64,000 nucleotides of DNA from Echinometra lucunter (Eukaryota > Echinodermata > Echinoidea > Camarodonta > Echinometridae): positions 15,033,162 to 15,097,161 of the forward strand of contig CM057169.1 of NCBI GenBank assembly GCA_029962745.1. The letters are read 5' to 3'. The translations under genes were made by a program, and so were the position numbers. Below, one piece after another: positions 43,500 through 54,149 of the stretch (the stretch's first letter is position 1; each line of letters begins with the position of its first letter). The notes beneath the pieces are model-generated. The model did no database searches. It was not told the origin of the DNA and saw only the letters and a list, made by a program, of their open reading frames with translations.

Positions 43500-43825
43500 A
43501 CTCCATCAAAACCCATTTTACATGTAGGTGGATGTCTGAAGCCTGAGTTGTGTTTAAACCCATTCCTGACACTGAGGGTCCATTTTACATGGTTTGGGCA
43601 AATAACTTTTGATGCTGAGCCCTAAAAATCATACCAAATACGTGAGCAGAAAGAGCAAAACAAATTCTACACATGCCGTGCCCTCTTTGGTTGTGTCAGT
43701 ATTTGTCATTTGATGCTGAAATTTTTTGAAAGGAAAATATGCACTTAATAAATCTTTAAAATGGCAATGTGAAGAATAGTTCAAAATCACTGTTTTCATT
43801 GCAAATTTGCAACTTTTTAAAGTGG
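43500..43825 (+). mobile_element. SINE-like family G, 5'-truncated copy
   Basis: Shares GAGCCCTAAAAATCATACCA, GTGAGCAGAAAGAGCAAAA and GTTCAAAATCACTGTTTT in order with 38487-38765. The tRNA-like head is missing or unrecognisable. Confidence 0.7.
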
Positions 43826-43829
43826 TTTT

Positions 43830-44235
43830 ACCGCTGTACATATGTGTGAGCAAGCCTTTGGAAGACACGAAAGGAACACACATCTACATAGAAGTTTGCA
43901 CGTAAGTTTGCACATATGCTTGATTAATGAATTGTCATCATGTCAAAATTAGTGTTCGACGCTCACTTAAAGACAATATGCATGTAAAATGCAAAGTGGA
44001 CAAAGCTCTTAGAACATTAACCCAACTATGAAGCAGGCAGTGCATAGCATCATGAATTTTAATGCTCAATTAAATAATGAAGGGTCATTTCGTTAGATTT
44101 GCATGCAAGCTACAATCATATGGTGTTATCAAATGAATTTTTCAGATGTCCATACCCCTATGACATGTGGGCTAATATATTTTTTCAAGATGATCGCCCA
44201 TAAATTTCTTGTAAATATTTTGAGAGCAGCTTCAT
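43830..44235. other. No gene seen
   Basis: AT-rich spacer. Confidence 0.4.
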
Positions 44236-44237
44236 CA

Positions 44238-44385
44238 GGGCTCGATTTCATAAAACTTGTTATCAGTAACAAGTTGCAATAACTGTTATAAGCTACTGAA
44301 ATCCTTGCATCTGATTGGCTGAGAGCAAATTTGTCATAGAAATGTGGCAGTTGTTACTGATAACAAGTTTTATGAAACAGGGCCC
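44238..44385 (+). mobile_element. Family E foldback, copy 4 (GGGCCC ends)
   Basis: GGGCTCGATTTCATAAAACT at the left mirrors AGTTTTATGAAACAGGGCCC at the right; inside, TTGTTATCAGTAACAAGTT and the conserved ATTGGCTGAGAGCAAATTTG. Closest to the copy at 14589-14738. Confidence 0.88.
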
Positions 44386-44639
44386 AGAGCTCCACGGTAC
44401 TATTTTTGTTTTTTTTTTTCTCTGAGGGAGTCATTTCATGAAAAGAGAATGTGAGAAACAACTCACTGATGTAAAACTCTGAAATGAATTATTGTCAACC
44501 CATTGACTTATGAACCATTTCAGTCCTATTGGCTTTGAAATCATCATCAGCGTTTAAAGTCCATTTGTCCCACTTTGTGGGGTTGGACATTTCATTTCCT
44601 TAAAGGCAACTCTCCAATCTCTTCTGATTTCCATGTACT

Positions 44640-45560
44640 CCTAAAAAAAGGTGCAGACCATACATGTATCTAAGGAAGATGTAGAATTGGTCTAACAATG
44701 TAACACAGATAATAATATGATTTGAAAATTTACATTGAACATCTTGATTCCCTGTTAGTAGTTTTGAGACAGTTTGATTCAGCTATGACTAGATGCCAAA
44801 ATCTCATATCATTGAGTTGGTTTGTCAACAGTAAAGGTCCTCAGATTGTCATAGTATTCCTGAAATTGGTCTAACACACATTTTTAAAAGAAGTGTAGTA
44901 TCCGATTATGGCTACGTGCCAAAATTTCATTACACCGGTATTCAGTTGATTAGTGAACCATTCTCTTTAGATGATCAATGTATTCCTGAAAAGATGCTCA
45001 CAAAATCCAAAGAAGATTCAGAATCGGTGTAACATGCATTTTTACAAGAATTGTAGTATCCGGTTATGGCTGCGTGCCAAAATCTCATACCACTGGTATT
45101 CAGTTGATTAGTGAGCCATTCTCTTTTGAATAGCTGATCAGTGTATTGCTGAAAAGATGCTCCCAACATCTAAAGAAGATTCAGAATTGGTGTAACATGC
45201 ATTTTAAAAAGAAGTGTAGTATCCTATTATGGCTACATACCAAAATCTCATACCACCGGTATTCAGTTGATTAGTGAACCATTCTCTTTAGATGATCATT
45301 GTATTGCTGAAAAGATTTTCACAATATCTTTAGGAAAATATACATGAGCACTCTTTATTGTTGGGGAGGGGGCAGCTGGATGGTTCCAGATGCAAATTTT
45401 TAAAATTGAAAACTTTAAAGTTTCATTGAACATCTTCATTCTCGTTGGGTAGTCATGAGATAATATGATCCAAGGGTGGTTACATACCATATTTTCCTAT
45501 TATTCACTTGATTGGTCAACCATGCAAGTTGTCTCTTCAGATGATTGCTGTTGACATGCA
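44640..45560 (+). repeat. Tandem array of ~160-bp units (about 5, outer ones diverged)
   Basis: GTAGTATCC starts occur at 44895, 45053 and 45215 (spacing 158 and 162). The units share ATTCAGTTGATTAGTGAACC and CAGAATTGGTGTAACATGCA. Diverged units flank both sides. Confidence 0.85.
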
Positions 45561-45564
45561 CCGG

Positions 45565-46015
45565 TTATTGAAGGCCACAATTCATCTGTGTAACTGTGCT
45601 CTCATGTTTCAGAATATTCCCTCTGTTAAAATGTTAAGTATGAAAGCTTACACTGCCGGTCGTCTTGTATTGGTAGTTTTTGAATGCTTGTTATACATGA
45701 ATCTACATAGCAGCAGCTGAATGATCATGAACATATACAATTGTACTCACTTTCTTTGGTTACATGTATTCATGATTTAGTCCCCTTTGTGTCATTGTTG
45801 TCGCACTATTGGGCTCACTTTTCAGCAAGATGTGCAGTTTGTCAATTTTTGCTGGTTCATACAAGCTCATATTGCTCTGCGAGATTTTAAACAGTTGCGG
45901 CACTTTTTAAGTGCTATACTGCAGTATTATATGATGAGTATTTCCAGTTGATTTTCAGAGATATATTCTATAAACATTCCTGAATATACATGTATATTCA
46001 TGCATATCATTTTAT
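45565..46015. other. No gene seen
   Basis: Spacer without recognised features. Confidence 0.4.
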
Positions 46016-46019
46016 CAAA

Positions 46020-46340
46020 ATTCAGTTTTGTCTCCGTTTTCTGCTCGAAGCCAGCAAACATTTTCATTTAATCGGAGCCTCTTTGGGAAACTCTCCCTGC
46101 TTCATTAATCTCTGAAATACCGGCATGTCTAGAACAGATACGGCCCAAATACTATGATGTCACGAACACACATCACATCGGGTTATGCTCTGTCATTGTG
46201 AAGCTCCGTAACCTTGTGTCGGCAGAACCCACGCACAGGGGGAAGAGAAAGCGGGATATTCCTCAAACGGGATCAATGGCTGTTGCAGATGACATCGAGG
46301 AGAAATCAGGGGCTGTAGCTAGCTAGCTACCTGACTGGTT
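46020..46340. promoter_or_regulatory. Candidate conserved non-coding island
   Basis: Complex, relatively GC- and CpG-rich sequence with TAAT cores (TTCATTAATCTC), a TGATGTCACG (ATF/CRE-like) phrase at about 46157 and a CTAGCTAGCTAG palindrome at 46319-46329. No supported exon. Confidence 0.3.
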
Positions 46341-46344
46341 TCAG

Positions 46345-46770
46345 CGTTGATGGGTATCCCAGATTTGAGTTGGAACTTGGAGTTCGCTTTGTTGAGCTTA
46401 AAGTGCATGCACACAGCAGTGAAGTCAAACATTGACATCAAGTGGAATATATGGGACTATAGATTAGCACATGGTCATTGGTCAGCTTCTTCCACACAGT
46501 TTACAGATTTTGTGACTAAAGGTCAGTGTCATTTCCTTAGTTGAACAGAAAACAATCTGGCCTATTGTACAATCTCTTGTTTTTCCAAAATTTGCTCTGA
46601 AGACATTTTGCTTTCATTTTCTGTATTTTTTTTTTTTTTTTCATTTCAACTCTGCACCTCTGATAGGTCAAAATGTTTTACAGGTGTCTGATGCTTACAG
46701 ACCCATAATACTTTTCACTGTTTTAAAAAAAAACCAAACAATTATGTGATGATGGTCAAGATATACTAAA
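46345..46770. other. No gene seen
   Basis: Spacer with a T-run at about 46627-46640; the short frame at 46347-46544 has no recognisable domain. Confidence 0.4.
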
Positions 46771-46774
46771 GGAT

Positions 46775-46945
46775 GAACAGCAGGGCTCCACACTAACTTT
46801 TTTAGGTAGGGAGTCCGGATTGAAATCTGGGCTCTGTATGCTGAGCCCTGTGTTAAAATTGTTCAATTTGAGGAGCCCGGACCCAAATTTTTTGGGGGGG
46901 CCCATGTGCCCCGGGTGCCTGTTAATGTCAAGCACTGGGTACAGG
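46775..46945 (+). repeat. Dispersed repeat family H, copy 1
   Basis: GGATTGAAATCTGGGCTCTG, a G-run and GGTGCCTGTTAATGTCAAG occur in the same order as in 51960-52140. Confidence 0.7.
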
Positions 46946-47335
46946 AGCATTTCAGTGGCTGATTGTAGGAGTATTGTACAAATTATTTGGTACGTATTTC
47001 TACACTTTTTGGGAAGGGGGGGCGTGGCCTGATATATTTCATCACATTAAGCCAAACAAGCTGCAAAGCACAGTCTGTTGCTAACATACAGAGTCACATT
47101 TCACTGTCACGCAGTACTCACATTCTCCCTCAAGCACTTCCAGATAGGTAGGTCTTCATGAGCCCGAGATTGAAGAATAGCCCACTATTTGGAGGATCTG
47201 GGGTATTAGCCCAAACTCAGCTGAAGCGTGCAATCGCGTCCACTTCAGCTTGAGCTCTGTATATTGCAATCTAGCTCAACCTATACCCCAATGTTCGCAC
47301 ACATGCTCGAGGGGATCGGTAAGACAGCTCTTTAA

Positions 47336-47816
47336 AGGGGGTAGCCAATGCTGAAACAATGTTAGTTCATTTAAAAGAGTATGATTTCATCAGCAGAAAA
47401 TCATCTGCCTAAATTTTTTTTCAAAGTCGGGTTGCCAAGGAAACCCCCAAATGTGGTAAGATTTCAGGATATTTTTGACCCCTCAGCTGTGACCCAGTTT
47501 CAACCGGGTACCCATTTTGACGTCAAAATGACGTCAAAGTGGGTACCTTGTCACGCAATTCTAGCAAAATGCGCGCAAGGTATAATACAAATTATACAGT
47601 CTAGCGCACAGCACAACTGCAATGTGCGAAGCTGGGTGCCCACTTTTACGTCATACCTCATACTCAAATTTTTTGGTCAACTCTTAACTTTTTATGAGAA
47701 AATTAGCCAAAATGCATTGATTTCGATTGAAATTCATCAAATTTTTAATGTTATTCTTCTTAGAATTCTATTCTCAATCATATATCAAAAAAAAAAATTA
47801 CCATTGTGTAATCACT
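47336..47816 (+). mobile_element. TTAA-MITE family B, copy 1 (481 bp)
   Basis: Starts AGGGGGTAGCCAATGCTGAA and ends ACCATTGTGTAATCACT, with TTAA at 47332-47335 and 47817-47820. The ends are weak imperfect inverted repeats of each other. The interior holds a palindrome (47506-47546) with two TGACGTCA boxes. The 208-codon open frame beginning at 47381 is shared with the copy at 60981-61460 over about 130 codons, but has no known domain. Confidence 0.87.
47518..47536. promoter_or_regulatory. Two CRE palindromes in MITE family B
   Basis: TGACGTCA occurs twice, starting 11 bp apart (47518 and 47529), exactly the CREB/ATF consensus. Both are preserved in the other copy (61260 and 61271). Confidence 0.45.
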
Positions 47817-48049
47817 TTAAGCTCAAGGTGATGAGGGCGCATCGAAAATGCCCATTATTTGATAGATATTTGGCTATTCTGCAAATAAATCCAAAACTTT
47901 GGTGGCTTACTTCTGGAGCGAAATGGCGGGCTAATCTCTTCTTCATCTCAGAATTACATATAGCTGGCTTTTTCTCTGATTGGGCTAATTCATGGAATCA
48001 GAAATAGTGGGCTATTCTTCTAGCTCGAGCTGATGCGGACGCACCTAAT

Positions 48050-49920
48050 GAGAGACGAGGCGTATGCCGAAAGGAGAAGGCTGGAATCTAAAGACCAGAT
48101 GAAGCAGAAAGGGAAGGAAACCAGGGATTTCAATGAGCGGCAGTAATCGGAAGTGGGATAAATTTTTGAAAACGGGTCAGAATCATGTGATACACAGTGT
48201 TGTTTTCGGAATGGTGGTTGTAAGATAATGTGACTTTGTACCAGGTATAATATGGATTATCTGTGATAAAGACATATCATACTACTACATGTATTATCAC
48301 TAACAAGTGTATCAAAAACAAGTGCAGAGTATTCTAGTTTCTGTAACAGCCATTGCATGCAGTGGTTATATTGAGATGTTATGCATTACAATGTGTATTA
48401 GTTAGCCTCAACCCTTACATGTAGCAGTACAGAACTTTCTTGACGTCTAAATTAATCATCTTCAGTCCTCAAATTGGCAGCAACTATTGTTTTTTTCCAC
48501 TCTTACATAGTTTGAAAATATAGATATAGATATAACATGAACCAAAATGAATTATAATTGTCAATTTAATCAGAAATTGCCAATTTGCGCACAGAAATAG
48601 TGATTGTATAATATTCACTGTATTACCAATCTAAAGATTTTAATGATTAGTTTCCATTAAATTGCTCTAATTCGAGAATGCCACACATATTGTGTTGAAA
48701 AAAGACTCAAATTTTTCAGTGAATTTTTCTCTTGCTGCTCATGTATAATATAGATCAAGAGATACTCACTGATCTGTGTGAAAAGAATCTGTATATCTCA
48801 TTGGCTGAGATTTGTGAAGCCACCCGACCGTCACATTACCACTCCAAACAGTACCACTCCGTGAACGTATTCTCCATTGGTTTGTGTACAAATCCACCCC
48901 TAAAAAATGGGCTAAATTCAATGTAAAATGCTGGAATTTTCAGCTCTTAACTGCATACACTGTAAGTCATCAAATAGAAGGCTTTGGACCAAGATTTCGC
49001 CTACAATCGTGATTAAAATGAATAAGTCTAATTTTCATACAGTCGTTGAAGTTTTGAGTGGTAAGATGGCCGTTTTCACCTGTGCGTCTGCTTCAAGTGA
49101 TTGTAGGGTGTGTAATAGAAAATGAGATATCCAGATTCTTTTCATACAGATCAGTGGAGATACTGCAGAAGTGTCACCAGTACCTAAAGGAGACACTGTA
49201 CATTGTGTACCTCTATGGGTTAACCTGTTAAAACTTGTATGTTATACTGAAATAAAGTTCTGCTGAACAGGTTAAAAACTTATCATTTGTCAAACTTTTC
49301 ATCAGTAATGGCATATAAACTAGCAAATGCAGAAATTCTTTAACAAATCTTTTCAAAGCCATTCAAATGCAAGTATTAGGTTACTGTACATGTTTAATTT
49401 TCTTTTGGTCACTTGTTTTTGATAACAAGTTTTTTAAGAAATGGCAAGGTTTGATGTCACTGAATTAATATTTAATTTACATTAACATTATCTTTTGATG
49501 AGTTGTACATGTTTATCATAATGTGATTAGTACTAGTGATATCAAATCATACATCTACATTCCATTATGGTTTTGCTCTCAAAATTTTGGAAATCACATG
49601 CATGTAGATGCAGACCTTGGCTCTCAAAACAATTTCAAAAGAAATTGTCAGAAATTATTATGAATAAAATTGATCATTAAGCCCATAAATATCTGGACAC
49701 ATGAATACCATGGAGTTATAAATCAACGTTGTAGATAACATTTAAAGAAAAAAAGCCAAGAATATGTATGTTCAGTGTGTCTCTGGAGATGTCTTTCCTC
49801 TTTAATACCCCTTTTATTTGTACAGGTTTTCTCGCTTCCTTCTTTCCTTTTCTTTTTTATTCTTCTCGTTGATGATTTTTCTGTTTGTCTCTAATATTTT
49901 CTTGTTCCCTGTGGAAGTCT
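48050..49920. other. Intergenic sequence, no gene seen
   Basis: AT-rich with several TACATGTA motifs. Short frames at 48732-49125 are featureless. No repeats recognised with confidence. Confidence 0.4.
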
Positions 49921-49927
49921 GTGCTTA

Positions 49928-50206
49928 CCCCCCCCCATCTATCTCTGTCTCTCTCTGTCTCTCTCTGTCTCTCTCTGTCTCTCTGTCTCTTTCTCATCTA
50001 TCGCTGTCATTCTTATGATATCAGTCACTTTGTCTTTCCCCATCTCTCTTTCTCTCTCTCTCTGTCTCTTTCTCATCTGTCGCTGTCATTCTATCAGTCT
50101 TTGTCTTTCCCATCTCTCTCTTTCTCTCTCTCTCTCTCTGTGTCTCTCTGTCTCTTTCTCATCTGTCACTGTCGTTCTTATGATATCAGTCACTTTGTCT
50201 TTTCCC

Positions 50207-50238
<32 letters not shown>

Positions 50239-50896
50239 GTCTCTTTCTCATCTGTCGCTGTCATTCTATCAGTCTTTATCTTTCCCCATCTCTCTCTTTC
50301 TCTGTCTCTCTGTCTCTTTCTCATCTATCGCTGTCATTCTTATATCAGCCTTTGTCTTTCCCCATCTTTCTCTCTTTCTCTCTTTCTGTCTGTCTGTCTG
50401 TCTGTCTCTTTCTCATCTATCGCTGTCATTCTTATGTCAGTCTTTGTCTTTCCCCATCTTTCTCTCTTTCTCTCTTTCTCCCTCTGTCACTGTCCCTTTC
50501 TCATCTATCGCTGTCATTCTTATATCAGTCACTCTTTGTCTTTCCCCATCTTTCTCTTTCTCTCTTTCTCTCTTTCTCTCTTTCTGTCTGTCTCTTTCTC
50601 ATCTATCGCTGTCATTCTTATGTCAGTCTTTGTCTTTCCCCATCTCTCTCTTTCTTTCTCCGTCTCTTTCTCTGTCTGTTTCTCATCTATCGCTGTCATT
50701 CTTATATCAGTCTTTGTCTTTCCCCATCTCTCTCTTTCTCTCTTTCTCTCTGTCACTGTCTCTTTCTCATCTATCGCTGTCATTCTTATATCAGTCACTC
50801 TTTGTCTTTCCCCATCTCTCTCTCTTTCTCCGTCTCTTTCTCTGTCTGTTTCTCATCTATCGCTGTCATTCTTATATCAGTCTTTGTCTTTCCCCA

Positions 50897-50929
<33 letters not shown>

Positions 50930-50985
50930 GTCTGTCTCTTTCTCATCTATCGCTATCGTTCTTATGATATCAGTCACTCTTTATC
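49928..50985. repeat. CT-rich minisatellite, 12 units of ~86 bp
   Basis: The phrase ATCGCTGTCATTCTTA or a close variant occurs 12 times between 49999 and 50948 at 75-96-bp spacing, separated by TCAGTCTTTGTCTTTCCCCA and a variable (TC)n. Frames of 360, 341 and 216 codons are open in all three plus frames because the unit contains no stop; they are not genes. Confidence 0.93.
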
Positions 50986-50989
50986 AGGC

Positions 50990-51205
50990 CAGCCTGCACT
51001 AATATCCCACTTCGTCGTAGCTGTGAATTCTTCAAGCTAAAATGACCACGCACAAATAAAATCAGCAGTCCATCAGAAATCAAAATGAGTAACAAGCGGC
51101 GCGGAAGTAATTTCTAGTTTGAACCTCTATTTGGAAGAGCACAATTTGTCTTGACTGGAGGCTCCGTTTTGCTGCAGCCATTAATTTGGTGTCCATGCGT
51201 GTTCA
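50990..51205. promoter_or_regulatory. Candidate conserved non-coding island
   Basis: Complex sequence directly after the CT array, with a GGCGCGG core and TTAATTTGGTGTCC. Composition-based inference only. Confidence 0.25.
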
Positions 51206-51209
51206 GTGT

Positions 51210-51950
51210 GTTGTATTTACTTCATTTGCTTTTTGTGTTAATATCTCAAAAGAAAGTGCTGTGCCTTTCTTTTTTCTTCTTCTTTTCTTGTTGTTGTCCT
51301 GCGTGGTTTCTAAATGAGGCAGCAGTTATTGAACTGGATATGACTTAGAAATGGAAATATTGTGTGAAGCTGTCATGGCTGTCTTTTCATGCCTTGATAT
51401 CAATAGCAGAATGTACTCAGAGATTCTTTTTTAAAAGGCTTTTTGACCTTGCTACTTGTGATGAATATTATGATGGATTCAGGCAGTATTTGTATTTGAC
51501 TCCATTTGCTCAATAAGATACATGGTACATTTGTAGGGCAAAGAGCTTTTTTCCTCTGTGGAACAAAAAAAGTATAAGACTGTGAATGCATTTTTCAGAT
51601 AGGATTTGAAAAAAGTGGCATCTCTTATTATATTTCTGATTTGTGTATTATTTTCAAGCTCTTTCTTTTTCAATTGGTAATCTTTCCCACCCCTAGTTCT
51701 GTGGAGTCCCTGATGTAATCATCGCTATGTTGTAGCCCATCATTAGTCTTTACAAACAGAAGATGCCCATGCACTCGTGGATTGCATGGATTCAGAAAAT
51801 AAATGGTCTTCTATGCGTAATTACAAATGTTATCCATCAGGAAAAAATTATTTTGGAGAGACAACTGATCTGCTGTCATAGGGCTATGCAAGAAGCTTTT
51901 ACAGATTTATGATGTCTGGCCTACTTTGAATGGGTTTCAAGCAAAATAAA
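51210..51950. other. No gene seen
   Basis: Spacer with T-rich stretches; no supported exon. Confidence 0.4.
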
Positions 51951-51959
51951 ATGACTTTC

Positions 51960-52140
51960 ATTGTGGGAGGGGGATTGAAATATCGGGCTCTGTATATATA
52001 TTGAGCTCTCTGTTCAAATGTTGTTGTTTTGGGGGTTTTTTTTGTTTTTTTGTTTTTTTTTTTTGGGGGGGGGGGGTCTGAATCCAAATTTGGGGGTCCA
52101 TGTGGGGTCCCGGGTACCTGTTAGTGTCAAGTCCTGCTTT
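51960..52140 (+). repeat. Dispersed repeat family H, copy 2
   Basis: GGATTGAAATATCGGGCTCTG, long T- and G-runs (52034-52077) and CCTGTTAGTGTCAAGTCCTG match the order in 46775-46945. Confidence 0.7.
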
Positions 52141-52319
52141 ATGCCTCTCCTCAGCAGTAACCTACTGCATGAGCGGAATTGTTCATTTTTCTTAAAATGT
52201 TTATCACTTCCAGACATACAAATAGTCATTCATCGAGGGCAGGCTACCGTAAAATCAATATTTATTTGCAGGATTACATGATTTCAGAAGGATTTCTTAT
52301 TCATTATGTTCATTGCCTG

Positions 52320-52770
52320 TCACTCACTTAGTCCCACAGGCTACTTATCTCGTGGTATTCGTTTGATGCGTTAAATAACCTCCGGAAAGAAAAGCAGAAT
52401 TATGCTTCCTGTCAGACCTAATGAGAAAAAGAAAAAAAAAGGAAAAGGAAAACAATAACTGTTGTCAATTCCTGAAGGAAGTTTCCAACGTGGCTTCATT
52501 TGATTATGTCAACAATACCAACCTTCTTCATATTTTCATTTTCCTCACCCGGGTTATTCCGTCGTCTTTATTCACTCAGTTCCCCTGAAGTTAATTTCAC
52601 AGTGCATCTTCTTCCACCCCTGTCAGCGTGATGTAATTCGGGAACCTCGCTAAAGCGGCGTCGCCGTTGACAATCAGTGGTGTTTATAGATCAATATTGG
52701 AGATGTGATAATGTGAACGGATGTGAAATTAATTACTTCTTATCTCCTGCGAGGGATGGGATTGAATTGC
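52320..52770. promoter_or_regulatory. Candidate conserved non-coding island with forkhead, homeodomain and GATA-like sites
   Basis: 52640-52745 has CpG-rich AAAGCGGCGTCGCCGTTGAC followed within 90 bp by TGTTTAT (forkhead-like), ATCAATA (onecut-like), AAATTAATTA (homeodomain) and CTTATC (GATA). The site cluster makes it the best regulatory candidate by motif content. Binding is not shown. Confidence 0.35.
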
Positions 52771-52999
52771 GAAAGGTCAACCCCAAAAGGCTTCAACAAC
52801 AAAGTTTTCTTTTGTATTATTGCATAGAACTTTTTATCTCTCTTTCTTATTCGTACGTTATCTCCCTTGTTTTCATGCAACTCTACTCAAATGCAGTGAG
52901 TATCCTCATCCCTATCCTTCCTTTCATGATCACAATCTTGATCCATCTATCTCTACCTCTCCCTTTCCTTATCCTTCCTCATTTCTTTCCTTCTGTATC

Positions 53000-53275
53000 T
53001 CCCTGTCTTTTCTTCTTCTTCCTCCTCCTCCTGCTCTTCCCCTTCTCTATATTCTTCTTCATCATCTCCTCCTTCACCTCCTCCTCCTCCTCCTTCTCCT
53101 CCTTTTTCTTCTTCTTCTTCTTCTTCTTCTTCTTCTTCTTCTTCTTCTTCTTCTTCTTCTTCTTCTTCTTCTTCTTTTCTTCTTCTTTTTCTTCTTTTTC
53201 TTCTTCTTCTTTCTCTTCTGCATCTCTATTTCTTCATCTTTTCTCTTTCCTCTCTGTTTCCACCTTCCTCTTTCA
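53000..53275. repeat. Polypyrimidine tract with (TTC)~23
   Basis: Uninterrupted TTC triplets at about 53106-53176 within a 270-bp TTC/CTC tract. The poly-Phe, poly-Leu and poly-Arg/Lys frames are artefacts. Confidence 0.93.
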
Positions 53276-53279
53276 GCCA

Positions 53280-53640
53280 TCAATATTTTCCTCTTTTTTT
53301 TTTTTTTTTTTTTTATAGATAGAAGGAAAATCACTTAGTAGGAGAGGATAGGAGCTAGACTGCAGACTTTGTGTGTCATACTTGTATGTTTTTGTTTCTT
53401 TCTGTTTTCAGTTTCAGGTTTTTGAAATATCAATATGGCATTAACACAAACTATTTTTAGAGAGTTGGTGCCTCTGGCACACACCAACTGTAAACAGTAC
53501 TGCTGTAACAGAAACCTGTAAGAATCAAGAGAATATTAATTTGAAAATATAATATTGATTTACTTGTCAACTATCAATAATGTTAGCAAAATGTATACCT
53601 GTTGTTAAGATCAAGAGAATCTTGATTTGAAAAAGCACCA
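53280..53640. other. No gene seen
   Basis: T-run at 53296-53314, then AT-rich spacer with a degenerate pair of 'AATCAAGAGAAT' phrases. Confidence 0.4.
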
Positions 53641-53645
53641 CATAT

Positions 53646-53862
53646 GATTCATTTGAATTGTTTTGTTTTAATCAAACATATCCTCGTAAAACCTTTCAGT
53701 TTCATACTGACTGTTTAACAATGTAATATAACAGTATAACTTCCTAAATCATTGATTCATTTGAATTGTTTTGTTTTAATCAAACATTTCCTTGTAAAGC
53801 CTTTCAGTTTCATACTGACTGTTTAACAATGTAATATAACAGTTTAACTTCCTAAATCATTG
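53646..53862 (+). repeat. Two tandem 108-bp units
   Basis: TGATTCATTTGAATTGTTTT begins both units (53646, 53754), which are almost identical through CAATGTAATATAACAGT. Confidence 0.92.
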
Positions 53863-53864
53863 AT

Positions 53865-54145
53865 CATAAATGTCAGAAAGCTGTAATTAATGTAAAGGTC
53901 AGCTTTCAAGGTACAGGATATCACATCCTTTTAACTGTAGATCAAAAAAACTTTTACCCCCCCCCCCCCCCACTGCATGCATGTAAGTTGATACAGTAGG
54001 TAATGACTTGAACAATTACATTTCTATTATTAGAATGTGTGTGAGATTATCAGATCTATAGTTCCTGTTCTGTTGTAGGGATCAGTTTTTAATTTGTCAT
54101 TCATAAACAAGTTCTACCCCATTCAGACTGCCAAGATCCATGTGG
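53865..54145. other. No gene seen
   Basis: Spacer with a C-run at 53957-53971. Confidence 0.4.
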
Positions 54146-54149
54146 CTGT

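Larger units (their letters stand above)
47155..48045. mobile_element. Foldback element (family F arms) containing a TTAA MITE
   Basis: GAAGAATAGCCCACTATTT near the left end is inverted as AAATAGTGGGCTATTCTTC near the right. Both arms are related to the 29309-29730 unit (CTCGAGCTGATG ends). The MITE at 47336-47816 is inserted between them. Confidence 0.7.

Noticed and set aside
47381..48007. 208-codon frame as a host gene
   Set aside because: It lies in a dispersed TTAA-MITE and runs past its end into the surrounding foldback; the shared part has no known domain. Kept only as a finding to test.
49885..51040. Overlapping 360-, 341- and 216-codon frames
   Set aside because: They are Ser/Leu/Phe repeats produced by a stop-free CT minisatellite and are open in all three frames; no start context, domain or splice signals.
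52677..53338. 213- and 172-codon frames and a poly-Arg/Lys minus frame
   Set aside because: Driven by the (TTC)n and T-runs; composition is homopolymeric.
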